Assembly: GCA_038380435.1 (NCBI GenBank)
Contig: JAWZYU010000020.1
Coordinates: 42,006,307 to 42,070,306, forward strand
Source of the DNA: Ryuthela nishihirai
Lineage: Eukaryota; Arthropoda; Arachnida; Araneae; Heptathelidae
Reading direction: 5' to 3'
Length of the DNA: 64,000 nt
Below, one piece after another: positions 1 through 11,212 of the stretch. The notes under the pieces were generated by a model. That model was not told the DNA's origin and did not search any database. It was given only the letters and a program-made list of their open reading frames with translations. The translations under genes were made by a program, and so were the position numbers. Positions within the stretch are counted from its first letter, which is position 1. Each line of letters starts with the position of its first letter.

Positions 1-715
1 GAACAAGGAGCAATATATAATGAAGTTAAAGGTGCACTTGTTTTATATTCTTAAATCTGCAGATGTTGACAACTATTGCATATACAGGATTAGGCAATAT
101 CACTAAATGAGTCAAGTACTTAGTTCTATCCTACATGGATAGAATAGCTTCAAATTGTATAGTTCATGCACTTTATTGGACTTCATTATTTAACACAACA
201 AAATTTTCTCAAACTGTACAAAAGATACTTGTTTTCATTACATACAGTTCAATTTGTGCTATTAGTGGCAGTGTGATATTTATATATATAATTCTTTTTT
301 AATATTGTTTAAGGCTACAACGGTTTTTTTAATCCTAATACTCCAATGATCACTATTATTTCTGTCAATGCTGGGAATGCACTACAAAATCCAAATATCC
401 ACCAGTATATATCACAGTCCCAGCCATCAGTAAGAAAATAGAAAAGGGAAATAGCTGCACTAGAGTGTGCCGCAATAGCTAATTACAGTTAAGAATATTA
501 ACACAATATATTTAAAAATCATTATTCATACTTAGATCATTAAGCATTCTAATCACACTAGGGTAAATTCAACTACAGTTTGATATGCAGCAAAAGGGGT
601 AAAATAAGTTCATTAACCTTGAGTAAGCTTGAAACTAAAGGGTTGGTCTTTGCTACCCCAATCTTCAATTTTTTAAAGTATTTAAAGTCTTAAAATTAGT
701 GGAAAGAAGATGAGC
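1..715. other. No gene seen
   Basis: AT-rich, unique-looking sequence. I see no long reading frame, no recognisable repeat family and no splice-flanked exon. Confidence 0.5.
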
Positions 716-790
716 TGGTATTAGTTCAATGGTAGAACACTCTGGCATGTTTTTGGAGAGATGCAGGTTCAAGTTCTTGTATGTCTACAA
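716..790 (+). pseudogene. tRNA-like remnant
   Basis: An A-box-like stretch (TTAGTTCAATGGTAGAA) is followed about 30 nt later by a B-box-like GGTTCAAGTTC, the two internal polymerase III promoter blocks of a tRNA. The acceptor arm does not pair convincingly, so this is more likely a decayed tRNA or the head of an old SINE than a working tRNA gene. Confidence 0.4.
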
Positions 791-904
791 AATTTTTTCC
801 ACAGAATATTTATTGATATATTGAAGTTAAAAGGTCAACAGGTAACACTATGATTGTCATCTATCCCTCTTAACTTTTGCTTATCTTTTTTTTGGTTTGT
901 GTTT

Positions 905-1400
905 GTTCAAACATTTGTTCCACCATATCTTAACACACAGTGACAGTTGCAACAACTCATGTCAAATGAAAGCTTGTGATGTGGGGAGTGTCATAGATTA
1001 TAAAACTTTATCAACAGCAAATACACAATTACCTGTTGACATGGAATTCATAAAATACTTTTTCAGAAAAAACTGATAAAGAATTTACTCCTCTCCCCTC
1101 CTAGGGGAATATGAAAACCATTCTTCCACTATATCTTCTAGTTATGCCACACAATTACAATACATCCCCCACAGTTGTGAGTTAGATGTCAAAGGAGTTT
1201 GTGATGGGGAACTATCATAGGAGTTTTGCCTGTCCATCCTTCCCTCTGCAAAAAGAAGACACAAATTTCATGTGGGGTTAATCCCAAGTTATATTTTAAA
1301 TTAAAATTTGTCACATCTAGAATGATGTTCTACCTCAAATTATGACTTTACATACTCCCCATCCAAAAAGGGGAGGAATGGAGATTGGTATTTACGAGTT
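905..1400 (+). repeat. Dispersed modular repeat, copy 1 (possible Helitron piece)
   Basis: The segment contains TTGTTCCACCATATCTT, then AAATGAAAGCTTGTGATG, GGGAGTGTCATAG and an ATGAAAACC-type block. The same order of blocks occurs in reverse complement at 53160-53530, and related wording occurs at 4140-4290 inside an element with a Helitron-like 3' end. A second, weaker module follows at about 1130-1260. It has no coding capacity. Confidence 0.5.
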
Positions 1401-1504
1401 GTATTCAAAGCATGTGCATGGAAGCAGCACTTTCAAAGATATGTGCTTTTAGTGACAAAGTAAAAAATATAAATTAAAAATGCCATCTGCCTCACCCTAA
1501 AAAG

Positions 1505-1593
1505 TAAAAGGGAAATAAAATTTGAGCATATCAATGGTGAAATTACTCAAAAGGGGAAATAAAATTTGAGTATATCGATGGTGCAATTACTCA
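1505..1593. repeat. Tandem duplication of a 44-45 bp unit
   Basis: Two adjacent copies (1505-1548 and 1549-1593) of a unit starting AAAAGGGAAATAAAATTTGA and ending AATTACTC, differing at a few bases. Confidence 0.8.
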
Positions 1594-1701
1594 CTGAATT
1601 CATATTCACTTCAAAGGGCACTAAAATTGATTTCTCTTGCTGACCAACAAAAATTGCTGGTATACCTAGATTTCTTTGAAGTGAATACAAATTCACTGAG
1701 T
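1589..1701. repeat. Inverted repeat, 28-bp arms
   Basis: Arms 1589-1616 and 1674-1701 (ACTCACTGAATTCATATTCA... against its inverse) match at about 24 of 28 positions around a 57-nt loop. They may be the ends of a very short foldback element. Confidence 0.65.
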
Positions 1702-1999
1702 GAACTGACCATCATCAGTATTCTTCTTGTTTTTTTTTTACTTATAGGGTGAGAAAGATAGTTTTTTTTTTAAATATTTTAATTTTTAAACTTAGACAAT
1801 GAATTATTAATAAGCACCCTTATTTGGACAGTACTGATAAAAAAAAGTAACTTTACACTAAGATTTGATAGGTATGATAGCATAAAAAAGCAGAGTTACT
1901 GATCTACAAAAGTGAATTAATGCTAATGGTTAAATTGGAACTGAATTTGGTGCTGTTCAACAAATTATTTTTAACATTTTTGGATATAGAAAAGCATGT

Positions 2000-2470
2000 A
2001 CATACTGTATAATTTACAGGATGTCTACTGACCAAATGCATATATCATATGACATCTGCCACACTATATGAGGGGAGAAAACTTCCTAAAAGATATTGTA
2101 GCAGATGATGAAACATGGGTATTACAGTGTAATTTTTGGCCTGTGAAATGGAGGCATTCATTACCTCCTCATATAAGAAAAGGAGTCGTGAATTCCATCA
2201 ATAGGAAAACAATGACTAATCTTTTGGGATGCATCAAGTGTTATTTTTGTCAATATCATACCTGTAAGTACTGCTATTACTGTGACTATTAGTATGCTGC
2301 ATTTCAGAAAATGAACTCTGGCCATCAAGAGATATCAAATTATGCAATTGTGACTTGTTTTGTGTCACAAAATTGCAGTATTTCACATTAGTAGGAGGAA
2401 ACAATCTAACTGGCTGGGTTTAGTTGTTGCATTCATCCTACAATTCAGAGCTGATAGGATAATTTTTTTT
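2000..2470 (+). pseudogene. mariner transposase remnant
   Basis: Frame 2068-2292 reads KDIVADDETWV followed about 13 residues later by KWRHSLPP, matching the first catalytic-aspartate block of mariner transposases (DETWV then WRHS). Further downstream a broken HPSYNSELI-like string sits where the last catalytic block (HPPYSPDLA type) would fall. There are many stops and frame shifts and no ends were found, so it is a dead fragment. Confidence 0.6.
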
Positions 2471-2881
2471 ACAGTATTAAAATGTTATCTGTATGTGTTA
2501 GAGAGAGATGTTTTCCAAAGAGAATTCTCATCAGTATAAATAGCATGTGTGCCCCAACATTCGGAATCATGTAGTAAAGCTTCATAGGACAACCATCATA
2601 ATCTTCTGTAACCCTCCTTGTGTTGCACATTTATCCTTCTCTCTGCTTTATAAGTGCCTGAGTAAGGCTTAAGCAACAGTTGTATGGTAGTGCTGCCATG
2701 TCAGTACCACTAGAAGAGCACTTAGTTATGGTGAGGAGAATACATTCGTCACCTAAGGTGGGGGGCTTGAATTGCCCCCACCTTAGCCCAAATGGTAGCA
2801 CAACTGGTGCATAACCAGAGATTCAGAGTTAGAGTCAGGGATGGGGATAAGTGGATTTTTCACTTTCCTATTTACTACTCA
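2471..2881. other. No gene seen
   Basis: No recognisable coding sequence or repeat. A short GGTGGGGGCTTGAATTGCCCCCACC palindrome-like hairpin lies near 2757-2783. Confidence 0.4.
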
Positions 2882-3105
2882 CCGTCCTATGGCTGAGTGG
2901 TTAGCACGCTTGGCTACTGATCTACAGGACCTGGGTTCGAGCCCCGGGTAAGGCATGGATATTTGTGTCATTTTTCTGCTGAGATCCTGCCATCCTCAGA
3001 TCTTTTACTATGGCATATAAACTGACAGACTTCTGTCAGACCTCTGTGGCAAGCAGCTGCTTGAGGGGGTATTTTCTTTAATTACTAATAAATTGTACAT
3101 TTTTT
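2882..3105 (+). repeat. SINE-B, near full length
   Basis: SINE-B has a tRNA-like head with A box TGGCYGAGTGGTTAGC and B box GGGTTCGAGCCCC, of the long-variable-arm Ser/Leu type. A body follows with TTTCTGCTGAGRTCCTGCCA and GGCAAGCAGCTGCTTGAGGG, and then an AT-rich tail. This copy carries a small deletion around CATCCTCAGATC. The polymerase III boxes would promote transcription of an active copy; the element encodes nothing. Confidence 0.85.
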
Positions 3106-3446
3106 TTACCTTATATATGATATAAAAGGAAATATAAAGGATACAAATCAGTGCCTGGGTAGGAAGAAACATGGATATTCCAGCCAGAAAGCTTATTAGC
3201 TCTGTTGCTAGTAAAACAAGAGCCAACGATAATCCAGTTATTAACCTAGAGAAATCATTTTTGCATTACAATCAAAAACACCGTAACAGAAATTTAAAAC
3301 AAATTTTCATATTCACAATTATTAATTACATTTTAAAAAAATTGTTGAAAATGTGTAAGTATTCCAATTGTGTTTATAATATGTTAGCATTACACTGTAA
3401 TAGTTGAACAATATATATATATAACAAGCTTAATTTCTAGCATCTA

Positions 3447-4339
3447 TCTAATATATACAAAAAAGAAAGTTTGTTTGTTTGTCTGTCCACCTATGCATTC
3501 GGTAAGAGCTAAAGGCTCCAAACTTTGCATGGACGTTCTCTTCATCCAGGGGAAGAATACAGGCTATTTGCAAACCTGCTGGAGTCAACGAAAATTGGGG
3601 TGGATGGGTTTGAATTTATCAAAATCCTCATAAACTTAGCATTAATGGTGAAAAGTTATTCAAAATAATTGTTGCCACCAATAAATTTGAAATAATGAAT
3701 GCATCAAACTAATTTCTTTCAGATTTTGCGAGATAAACTCATTGTTCAGTTTGTTGGGTCAAGAGCATCCATAGCTATTGAAGTCATTCTGATTAAGCAT
3801 GAGTGGAACTCAAGATTCTTTGTTGAAATAAAAGCTTCAAAAACTAAGAATTTGTATCAGAAATTAAAATCATTAGCTGAATTTGAAAAATATGTAAAAG
3901 TTAATAAACATATATCTCATATGTTAATAAAAGTTTAAATATATTAAGTAATAAATAATGTTTTTTCATAATAATGATTTTTTCATAGTATCTGTACAAT
4001 TTTTTGGGCATCTCAGACCATATTTAATTTTCTTTCTTTATAAAGTTACATATGCCTGGCAAATTTTGTCCAAGGGATTCTGGTGGGTATGAAATGATTT
4101 GAAAAGTTCGATTATCTGAGTGAGGCAATTCTTTTTGGTTTAAAAACTTTTGATGTGGGGAGTATCATATGGTGCCTCAAAATAGTTCCATTTCTTTCTT
4201 TGCTAAAAAAAAAGTTAAACCACAGGATATCGATTGTAATGATTGTTATGCAAAATGAAAGATTGTGATGTGGAAAGTGCCATCTACTCTATACTCTAAA
4301 GAGTTTTAAACCCGAGCAACACTGTGTAAATCTGCTAGT
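3447..4339 (+). mobile_element. Helitron-like non-autonomous element (tentative)
   Basis: It begins TCTAATATATACAAAAAAGA directly after an A. It ends with a degraded hairpin (CCCGAGCAACACTGTG) followed by TCTGCTAGT. A TC start, a 3' hairpin and a CTAGT end are Helitron hallmarks. Internal modules near 4150 and 4250 (TGATGTGGGGAGTATCAT) match the dispersed repeat at 905 and 53160. The base after CTAGT is A rather than the expected T, so the end may be eroded. Confidence 0.4.
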
Positions 4340-5185
4340 ATTATATAGATGAAATGTCAGTAACAATGTCATTTGAAATGTTCACTATGCCACTCAAGTC
4401 AACCACAACTTACATTAGCCACTATGATACTATATTTTCTCTATACTGTCATTTTCACTATTGCAAATAGGTCTGCATAGTTTTCTTGTGCTCAAGTAGT
4501 CTCGTCTATCATCTTAATAGTAAGTAGCAATGAGTTTCCCCCCCCCCCACACATTCAATGCTAGTACTAAAAGGCACATTTTATGTTATGAAGATTACAA
4601 GTTACTGGTATTTTTTGGTACTAAATTACACATGCTTTTGAACTGTTTAAAAATAAATATGTCAAATCTCACATCATTACATGCTCAGAACCTGTGCTCA
4701 TGGATATGACATGTAAATGCAGTGCACAACTGTTTAAACCTCTGATTAATAATTTTTGAACCATGGGCAGATCAGAGTAGTAATGATGTATGACCATATA
4801 GTTTAGATCACTGATTTTTAAAAAACTAGCCAATAAAATTTTATTCATTTGCGCAGGTGTCATTTTTGCAAAGTCACAATGGCACTATTTTCATCCAGTG
4901 ATGAACTTGAACATAAGTATAAATTCACAAGTAGTAAAATTTAAGCACTAGTAAAATTAAAATGAGATTAAATCATTTCTTTGCAATAAGTATCCACCCA
5001 AAGCAGAGCCTATAAATTACTCACTGGTTATCTTTTGATTTATATTCATCTTCTGAATATGTCCAGGGTAAGCATGCCTTAACATTTTCTTCCTAAATAT
5101 AATGGCAAATTATTGAAATGAATGATCTGATGGAAACAGGGTTTTATACAAAATTCAGTATACAGCAATATTTAATAGTTTAAAC
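4340..5185. other. No gene seen
   Basis: AT-rich with a C10 run near 4539. Only short chance reading frames occur and no known repeat was recognised. Confidence 0.4.
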
Positions 5186-5421
5186 CAGTGGTGGGTGAAC
5201 TTTTTTTTATTTCTGGGCCAGTAGCAATGTGCAATATCATTAGATAGGCAAAATTTAAGGTATTATATCATAAATAATTTGTTACTGTTTTATTATTTGA
5301 GTTATGCTAAGGATAGAAAATTTTAAATTTAATACATGGATTCACAACTACTTTGGAGGCCCGATTAAATGCTATTATGGGCCGATGTCTGGCCTGTGGG
5401 TGGTAATGCAGCCATCACTAG
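5186..5421. mobile_element. hAT-like MITE
   Basis: The left end CAGTGGTGGGTGAACTTTTT and the right end GGCCTGTGGGTGG...CATCACTAG are inverted and resemble hAT termini of the CAGTGGTGGGCAAAC type that surround GGGCC-containing sequence. The 8-bp flanks (about TTTAAAC and TTTACACA) are an imperfect duplication. Confidence 0.55.
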
Positions 5422-6120
5422 TTTACACAAATCTAAAAACACTAAAAAATATTCAGAATTTTTTATATACACATTTTAAAGTTTTATTTAGTACTTTTAA
5501 GTATACAAAATTATAAGTAATGCAAGGTGGCGAATACTTTTGTGACCCACTGCAGGTTAGATCTGTAATACAGCACCTTACATGGCTGAATAATTATTCC
5601 GACAAATTTAGACTTACCCTTGACCATAAAACCGTAACAATTATTACGAAATGGGCAATTAGTGTTAAAAAACGTGCAGGAATTAGATTTGTAGTTTCCA
5701 TGTAAAAAAGAGGAACAAAAAAAATATACTAAGTCACTTCATATTTCACCAGAGCAATCAAATCCTCCTCCATACTTAATGTTATGTTGCCAAACCAACA
5801 GTACAAAGATTTGTCCACAAAATATTGATAAGAATTATCGATTCGATTTTTTTCAGTCGGGTACGATTGTGAAAAAAAGTTTTGTCCAGTGTGGATCATA
5901 CTGTGGATACGTTACAAAAGTTTTAAAAAGTCTGCTACTGGCATGGAAAAGTAATCTTATTTATCAGAAGATTTTTTTTCCCACTGCGTAAAAAGTCTTT
6001 ACAGATTTGCTGTGAGGCAAAATGAATTTGATTTCCGGGATTTTGCTATGTCATCTTTCTATTGAGGTCTTGTCATCCTCAATGTTGCAGCCTATCAAAT
6101 CTCCTGAAGGAGAAGTTTTT
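5422..6120. other. No gene seen
   Basis: Several short frames of 60-70 codons occur, but none has a recognisable domain or good splice context. Confidence 0.4.
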
Positions 6121-6312
6121 AAAATAAATAAAGTAATAAATACCTCCTCAAGCAGCTGCTTGCCACAGAGGTCTGACAGGAGCCTGTCAGTTTATATGCC
6201 AAAGTAGAAGATCTGAGGGATGGCAGGACCTCAGCAGAAAAACGACACACACACACACATCAATGCCGGGGCCTTAAATCAGTAGCCAAGCGTGCTAACC
6301 ACTCGGCCAAGA
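6121..6312 (-). repeat. SINE-B, degraded head
   Basis: The AT-rich tail lies at the left and the tRNA-like head at the right. The B-box region is damaged and a (CA)n stretch interrupts the body near 6246. Confidence 0.8.
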
Positions 6313-7001
6313 GATGGCAATAAGTTTTTATACATTCTGAATGTTTAAAAATTGTGGTGTATTAAGAAATCGTACATCTGTATATAGGTAAATTTATACA
6401 GCAAATTATACATCTGTATATAGGAAATTTGCATTCTATCTGGGGGGAGTGTCCCCAGTTTTGTATTACAAACGATATCTAGGGGGAGTGCCTCCCATAT
6501 TTTGTATACAACAAGTAGCCACAGATTAGGTAAGACTCAAGCAATCATCGGGCAAAAAAAGGGAACAATTTTTAAATTCCTTAAAAAAATTGGGTTTAAT
6601 AGACAGTCGTCCAAGATTGAAAGGAAAGGGAGCAAAACATCTATTCGAAAACGGAGGGCGGGGGTGACCTTACGAGGAGGGTATATTGAGGTTTTTTTGT
6701 CTTCATCTCTTAGTAATGCAGCCAGACAATTTCTCAAGGTGCTAATAAAGCGGTGTACATGGTAACTGAGGGGGGGGGGGTGTAAGGTGGTCGCCCCGGT
6801 AGTCATGATCCACGTGGCGACAAATTGCCTTTCGAAACATTTTTAGTTCAAAGAAGCCAAATTTCGGAAATGATTTTCATTTTGTCCATTTTTGGGATTT
6901 TGCGACTTTTCTCCCTTTGTCGTTCTCAGTGGAAAATGCTCCAAAACTGACGCAAATTGCATTTCTGGAGGCAAAAAAAAAAAAAAAAAAATTATGTAAT
7001 A
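6313..7001. other. Short direct repeats; no convincing gene
   Basis: Direct repeats are TACATCTGTATATAGG (6371 and 6410) and a GGGGGAGTG-CCC-TTTTGTAT motif (about 6440 and 6482). Frames of 87 and 89 codons overlap on opposite strands at 6502-6806; neither resembles a known protein. A poly-A stretch lies just before 7002. Confidence 0.4.
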
Positions 7002-8229
7002 CATTGAGATGCCAGTTCATTAGGTACACCACCCCTCATCACATAAACGATTCGTTCCAACATGTAATGTGTCACGTGACTGATGTGTGCTCTATAATTA
7101 GGCATACCTGCTCTTCGAGCATCAGTTAGAATTGAATTGAATATCAGAATGGGAAAAACGACATGAGTGACTTTGGGATGGGAGAGCGATATGAGTGACT
7201 TTGAACATGGCATGATAGTTGGTGCTAGGTGTGTCAGTTCTGATATCATCCAAAATGGCTCTCCTCGTAGGCTTTTCATGCACAACTGTTTCAAGGGTTT
7301 ACCCCAAATGGTGAGAAAAGCAAAAAACTACTGGCTATCCTGTGAACGAAAACAGCTTGTGGATCAGAGGGGGTGAAAAGAGAATGGCGAGAATTGCACA
7401 AGCGAATAGAATGGCCACAACCAGCAGAATTAAACATTGGTGTCAGAAAGCCATCTTTGAATGCATTGCATATTGGACTGTGTCGTACAATGGCCACCGA
7501 CCATGGTGAGTGCCGATGTTGTCATCAAAGAACACAACCAATGGATGCAGGAGCATCGACACCACAGATGATCGACATTGGACCATTGAGAACTGGAAAA
7601 AGTAGCCTGGTCAGACGAATCAAGATTTCTTTTCCATAATTCTAATGGAAATATCAGTATTTGGTGCAGGCAACGTGAGGCCATGGAGCAATCTTGTTTG
7701 GTGTCAACAGTACCGGATGGTGGTGTTGGTGTGATGGTATGGGAAGGGTTTCCTCACATGCATGAGGTCCCCTGATAACCATTGAAGGACATCTGAGCGC
7801 CACAGCTTAATTGAACATCTTTACTGACCAAGTTTATTCTTTGATGGCTACAGTTTATCCTCAATAGGATGGACACTTTCAGCATGATAACGGCACGTAT
7901 CGTCACCGAAATAAGGCACGTATCGTCACCGAATGGTTGTAGGAACATGCTGACGAGTTTTCCTTGCTTCATTGGCCTGCACAGTCCCAGACCTAATCCC
8001 TATCGAACCTCTTTGGGATAATTGCTAAGGGCTGTTTGCAGCGAGACTGTGACGCCATCCAAATTGCAGTAAGTGGTGACACAGTCATTTCCGCATGGTA
8101 CAACATTCCTTCACAACGCATCCAGTATGTTGCAAGTTCCATGTCCCAAAGAATTTGGGCTGTTCTGAAGGCCAAAAGAGGTGCAACACGCTACTAGATA
8201 GATGTACCTAATAAACTAGCATTTCAGTC
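7002..8229 (+). mobile_element. Tc1-like DNA transposon with dead transposase
   Basis: The inverted ends are of the type ATGCYAGTTYATTAGGTACA, with a TA on each side (7000-7001 and 8230-8231), the usual Tc1/mariner target site. Reading across frames on the + strand gives, in order, a helix-turn-helix start (SDFEHGMIVGAR), a first catalytic block (WSDESRFLFHN at about 7600), GGVGVMVWEG (about 7720), FQHDNGTYRH (about 7870) and SPDLIPIEPLWDN (about 7990), which is the Tc1 transposase order. Multiple frameshifts and stops, plus a duplication of CGGCACGTATCGTCACCGAA, make it inactive. A second relic of this family lies at 20903-22062. Confidence 0.85.
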
Positions 8230-8557
8230 TATATTTGGCATGACCAGCGTTTGCAATTAATGAATAAAGCTTAATAAGTATAATAAAACGAGAAAACTAA
8301 TATCTAGCTCATCTTAATCATTTGGTACCATATTATTTAGCAACATTCACCATTATTCCCAATATGTTTGCAAGGTATTGCGAGCGTTCTTGCCTCTGTA
8401 AGCAGCTGACTGGCTCGACTACCGGTGGGTATAGCGTCAAACTCTGCGGGAATAAGTTGGGTTGGGTTATTTTACCTCTTATTGGCACTTTTTTTTTGCA
8501 CACAAAATATATATAAAAGCTTCAGTCAAAAGTTACTTTAAAGCAGATAATTTTTTG
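8230..8557. other. No gene seen
   Basis: A short TTGGGTTGGGTTATTTTACC...GGCACTTTTTTTTTGCACAC piece near 8456-8504 is a small reverse-strand SINE-A tail fragment. The rest is unassigned. Confidence 0.45.
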
Positions 8558-8569
8558 TCTTTGTACGTG

Positions 8570-8959
8570 GGGGCGGGGGTGGCTCAGTCGGTAGCGCGCC
8601 AGGCTCGTAATCTGTAGTTCCCAGGTTCGAGTCCCAGCTGGGTCAGCGTTGAGATTTATCTCCGCAAAATTCCCCGCCCTGCCCACGGTCAGTAGGGGGA
8701 CACCGATGGGCTTGGAAAGGCCGCCGTCCGTCGGATGGGACGTTAAGCCGTGTCCCGTGTGCGGGAGAGCCATACCCTGTGCACGTTAAAGAACACGCTG
8801 GATGGCCTTGACGGGAGGCTACCATCTGTCTCCCAACAGCTGTTCCAGTGGGTCCCCTCCCCCAACCTTCTCTGAGCCTTCGGGGTCCATGTGACCTGGC
8901 CATTTAGCCCATGGTGTGCAAAAAAGTGCCGCTCAGAGGTACAACAACAACAACAACAA
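8570..8959 (+). repeat. SINE-A, full length, with ACA-repeat tail
   Basis: This copy serves as the family description. A tRNA-like head has A box TGGCTCAGTCGGTAGCGCG and B box GGTTCGAGTCC. The sequence around the anticodon position (GGCTCGTAATCTG) resembles elongator tRNA-Met with one changed anticodon base. A body of about 300 bp follows with GGATGGGACGTTAAGCCGTG, GTTAAAGAACACGCTGGATG and CAACAGCTGTTCCAGTGGG. Most copies end in GGTAAAACAACCCAACCC; this one ends in repeated ACA. The exact duplication TCTTTGTACGTG flanks it (8558-8569 and 8960-8971). The GATGGGACGTTAA core resembles conserved central domains of other invertebrate SINEs; I cannot say which superfamily. Confidence 0.95.
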
Positions 8960-8971
8960 TCTTTGTACGTG

Positions 8972-9317
8972 AATACTATTTCAGTAATGTCAAACTAAAA
9001 TATAAAATTGGTCCCTCATATAATTACACACAGGAATGTAGCCAGGGGGTTGTCCTGGTCACTTTAAATACTAAGGCGATAAAAAAGTTAGAAGGTTAAG
9101 GCTTAAGAAATGAATTTTTTGTGTTTAATTAGTTCTTTTTAAGCCAGTTAATATTGTATTAGATGTAGTTAAACCATTTAATAGAAATAAAAAAATTAAA
9201 AAATAACGTATAGCCTCTGGCTAATAATTAATGCTTGTTTTGAAAGAAAATAAATTTGTCATTTTCGAAATTTAGCATCTCAAACGGTGGAAGTTCGAAC
9301 CAATCGATGATTCGAAA
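8972..9317. other. No gene seen
   Basis: AT-rich sequence preceding the 64-bp tandem repeat; no recognisable feature. Confidence 0.4.
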
Positions 9318-9528
9318 AAAAGAGTTACTAATACAAGTGTAAAGAGTATGTATTAGTAACAAAAAGACTGTATTAGTAACAAAAAGAGTTACTAATACAA
9401 GTGTAAAGAGTATGTATTAGTAACAAAAAGACTGTATTAGTAACAAAAAGAGTTACTAATACAAGTGTAAAGAGTATCTATTAGTAACAAAAAGACTGTA
9501 TTAGTAACAAAAAGAGTTACTAATACAT
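9318..9528. repeat. 64-bp minisatellite with internal inverted repeats, about 3.3 copies
   Basis: The GTGTAAAGAG motif recurs at 9337, 9401 and 9465, giving an exact 64-bp period. Each unit contains GTTACTAATAC and two copies of its inverse GTATTAGTAAC separated by AAAAAGACT, so every unit can fold into hairpins. Confidence 0.9.
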
Positions 9529-10168
9529 AATAATATATATATGTAATCCCTCTGTTTACCTTATGATAAGTAATCCCTCTGTTTACGAGCTTAATTTGTT
9601 CCTCGGAAACTGCTCGTAAGGCCAAAACTCGTAAAACGAAAATTAATTTCTCACTACTTCGAATGCTTTAAATTTTATTTCGTTCCAGGGGTAAAATATT
9701 TCTATCCAAAATCCTCCTTAAATGCAACACAGAACGATATTTAAATGTGAATAAAGTGATAACAATGGTTAATTACTGTATTTAAATGACATTCTTAGCC
9801 CTTATCCTGTAAATGAACAATAGCTACATCATTAAAGTTGTATGGAAGATGCATAAACATTAATATCCCACTTAATATGAATATAACACAAACAAATGCT
9901 TATTAGCAGTGGTGGAAATGGGGTGGGAGACGATAAGACGACATCCCACTAGTTCCAAAGACGTAAAAAAAACTTGTTGAATGACTGAAGTTGTCGAAAA
10001 ACTAAAGATAAAAAACGCAGACATCGTATCCTCTATTCTTTGGCCTGCTACTTTGAATGTTATTTCAAGCAAACCTTTTTTTTAAGTGGGGGGTGGGTCA
10101 TAAAATCAAAAATCGAAGTATTTTGCCTCTCCCTAGTTCAAAAATTCCATTTCTAGCACCGCTTATTA

Positions 10169-10378
10169 ATAAAAATAAAAATAAATACCCCCTCAAGCAG
10201 CTGCTTGCCACAGAGGTCTGACAGGAGCCTGTCACTTTATATGCCATAGTAGAAGGTCTGAGAGGATGGCAGGACCTCAGCAGAAAAACGACACATACAT
10301 CCATGCCTTACCCGGGGCTTGAACCCAGGTCCCGTAGATCAGTAGCCAAGCGTGCTAACCACTCGACCACGGGACGGC
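10169..10378 (-). repeat. SINE-B, full length
   Basis: Flanked by the exact 15-bp duplication TAGCACCGCTTATTA (10154-10168 and 10379-10393). The AT-rich tail is at the left, and the head ends in GACGG at the right. Confidence 0.95.
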
Positions 10379-10609
10379 TAGCACCGCTTATTAGACGTTA
10401 AAAAAGAAAATTCATGCATTGTTGGTCATTTTTTTCTGAAATGAAACTTATCTTTTCATAAAACTTTTCCCATTTTATATTTTACCAGCTCCTTCCTCTC
10501 ACAAACTGATGGTTTCCTAGAGCTTGTGTGAGCAAAAATTGGTCCGTAAATCAGGTATTAATTAGTTCATATCGTATAAATGAAAACTCGTAAACCGATT
10601 GCTCATATA

Positions 10610-10810
10610 AATAAATACCCCCTCAAGCAGCTGCTTTGCCACAGAGGGCTGACAGGAGCCTGTCAGTTTATATGCCACATTAGGAGATCTGAGAGGATGG
10701 CAGGACCTCAGCAGAAAAACGACACACACATCCATGCCTAATCCGGGGTTCGAACCCAGGTCTCTTAGATCAGTAGCCAAGCGTGCTAACCACTCGGCCA
10801 CGGGACGGCT
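10610..10810 (-). repeat. SINE-B, full length
   Basis: Flanked by GATTGCTCWTATA (10597-10609 and 10811-10823, one mismatch). Confidence 0.93.
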
Positions 10811-10901
10811 GATTGCTCTTATACAGAGGTATTATTCTATTTCATTATTACTTATCCAACAAAAAAGGATTTCCATTTAAACCAAAAAATTGCTTTTAAC
10901 C

Positions 10902-10974
10902 CTTTCCTCCCCGAAGGAGGAAGTTGAAAAAATTGTTATCAACCTCCCCGAAGGAGGTTGATAACAACTTTTTC
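10902..10974. repeat. Two adjacent hairpins with the same CCGAA loop
   Basis: The first hairpin is CTTTCCTCC-CCGAA-GGAGGAAG. The second has 22-bp arms (10926-10947 and 10953-10974) around the same 5-nt loop, with a single arm mismatch. A 23-bp palindrome (AATGTAAATCC-T-GGATTTACATT) follows at 11031-11053. Confidence 0.85.
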
Positions 10975-11060
10975 ATTTTAAGAGATAAAAGATTACCCCA
11001 TAGGGGTAAGGAGGGCAAATCTCTGTGTCAATGTAAATCCTGGATTTACATTGCATTTAC

Positions 11061-11212
11061 ATTCAAAAAAGTATCCGAACGTTATGGTTGACTGCAGAAT
11101 TCAGAAAAAATATCTGTCAACGATTTTTTTAGAAATTAGTGATCTGGGAACCTTCGTGTCACGTGACATTCTGCAATCAACCATAGCGTTCGGATACTTT
11201 TTTGAGCGACTG
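11061..11212. mobile_element. Palindromic Tc1-type MITE, internally deleted copy
   Basis: The ends are inverted: TCAAAAAAGTATCCGAACGT at the left and the inverse CGTTCGGATACTTTTTTGAG at the right, followed by CGACTGT. GTGTCACGTGAC marks the former centre of symmetry; most of the right half-arm is missing. Other members lie at 20928-21305 and 51491-51957. Confidence 0.85.

Larger units (their letters stand above)
9540..10850. mobile_element. Possible non-autonomous DNA element holding two SINE-B copies
   Basis: The left end reads TAATCCCTCTGTTTACGAGC; the reverse complement of the right end reads TAATACCTCTGTATAAGAGC and then CGGTTTACGAG. Both ends are followed by CTCGTAAAACG-type strings. 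The inside shows no transposase, and two young SINE-B copies sit within it. Ends and target duplication are not firmly fixed. Confidence 0.4.

Noticed and set aside
3699..3938. A 79-codon frame with a Lys-rich product
   Set aside because: It lies inside the Helitron-like element, is AT-driven and shows no domain.
6502..6806. Overlapping 87- and 89-codon frames on opposite strands
   Set aside because: No recognisable domain, no splice or start context; opposite-strand overlap suggests chance.
8570..8645. tRNA gene calls at SINE-A and SINE-B heads
   Set aside because: A and B boxes are present but the cloverleaf and 3' end are not maintained, and each is fused to a SINE body. They are retroposon promoters, not tRNA genes.
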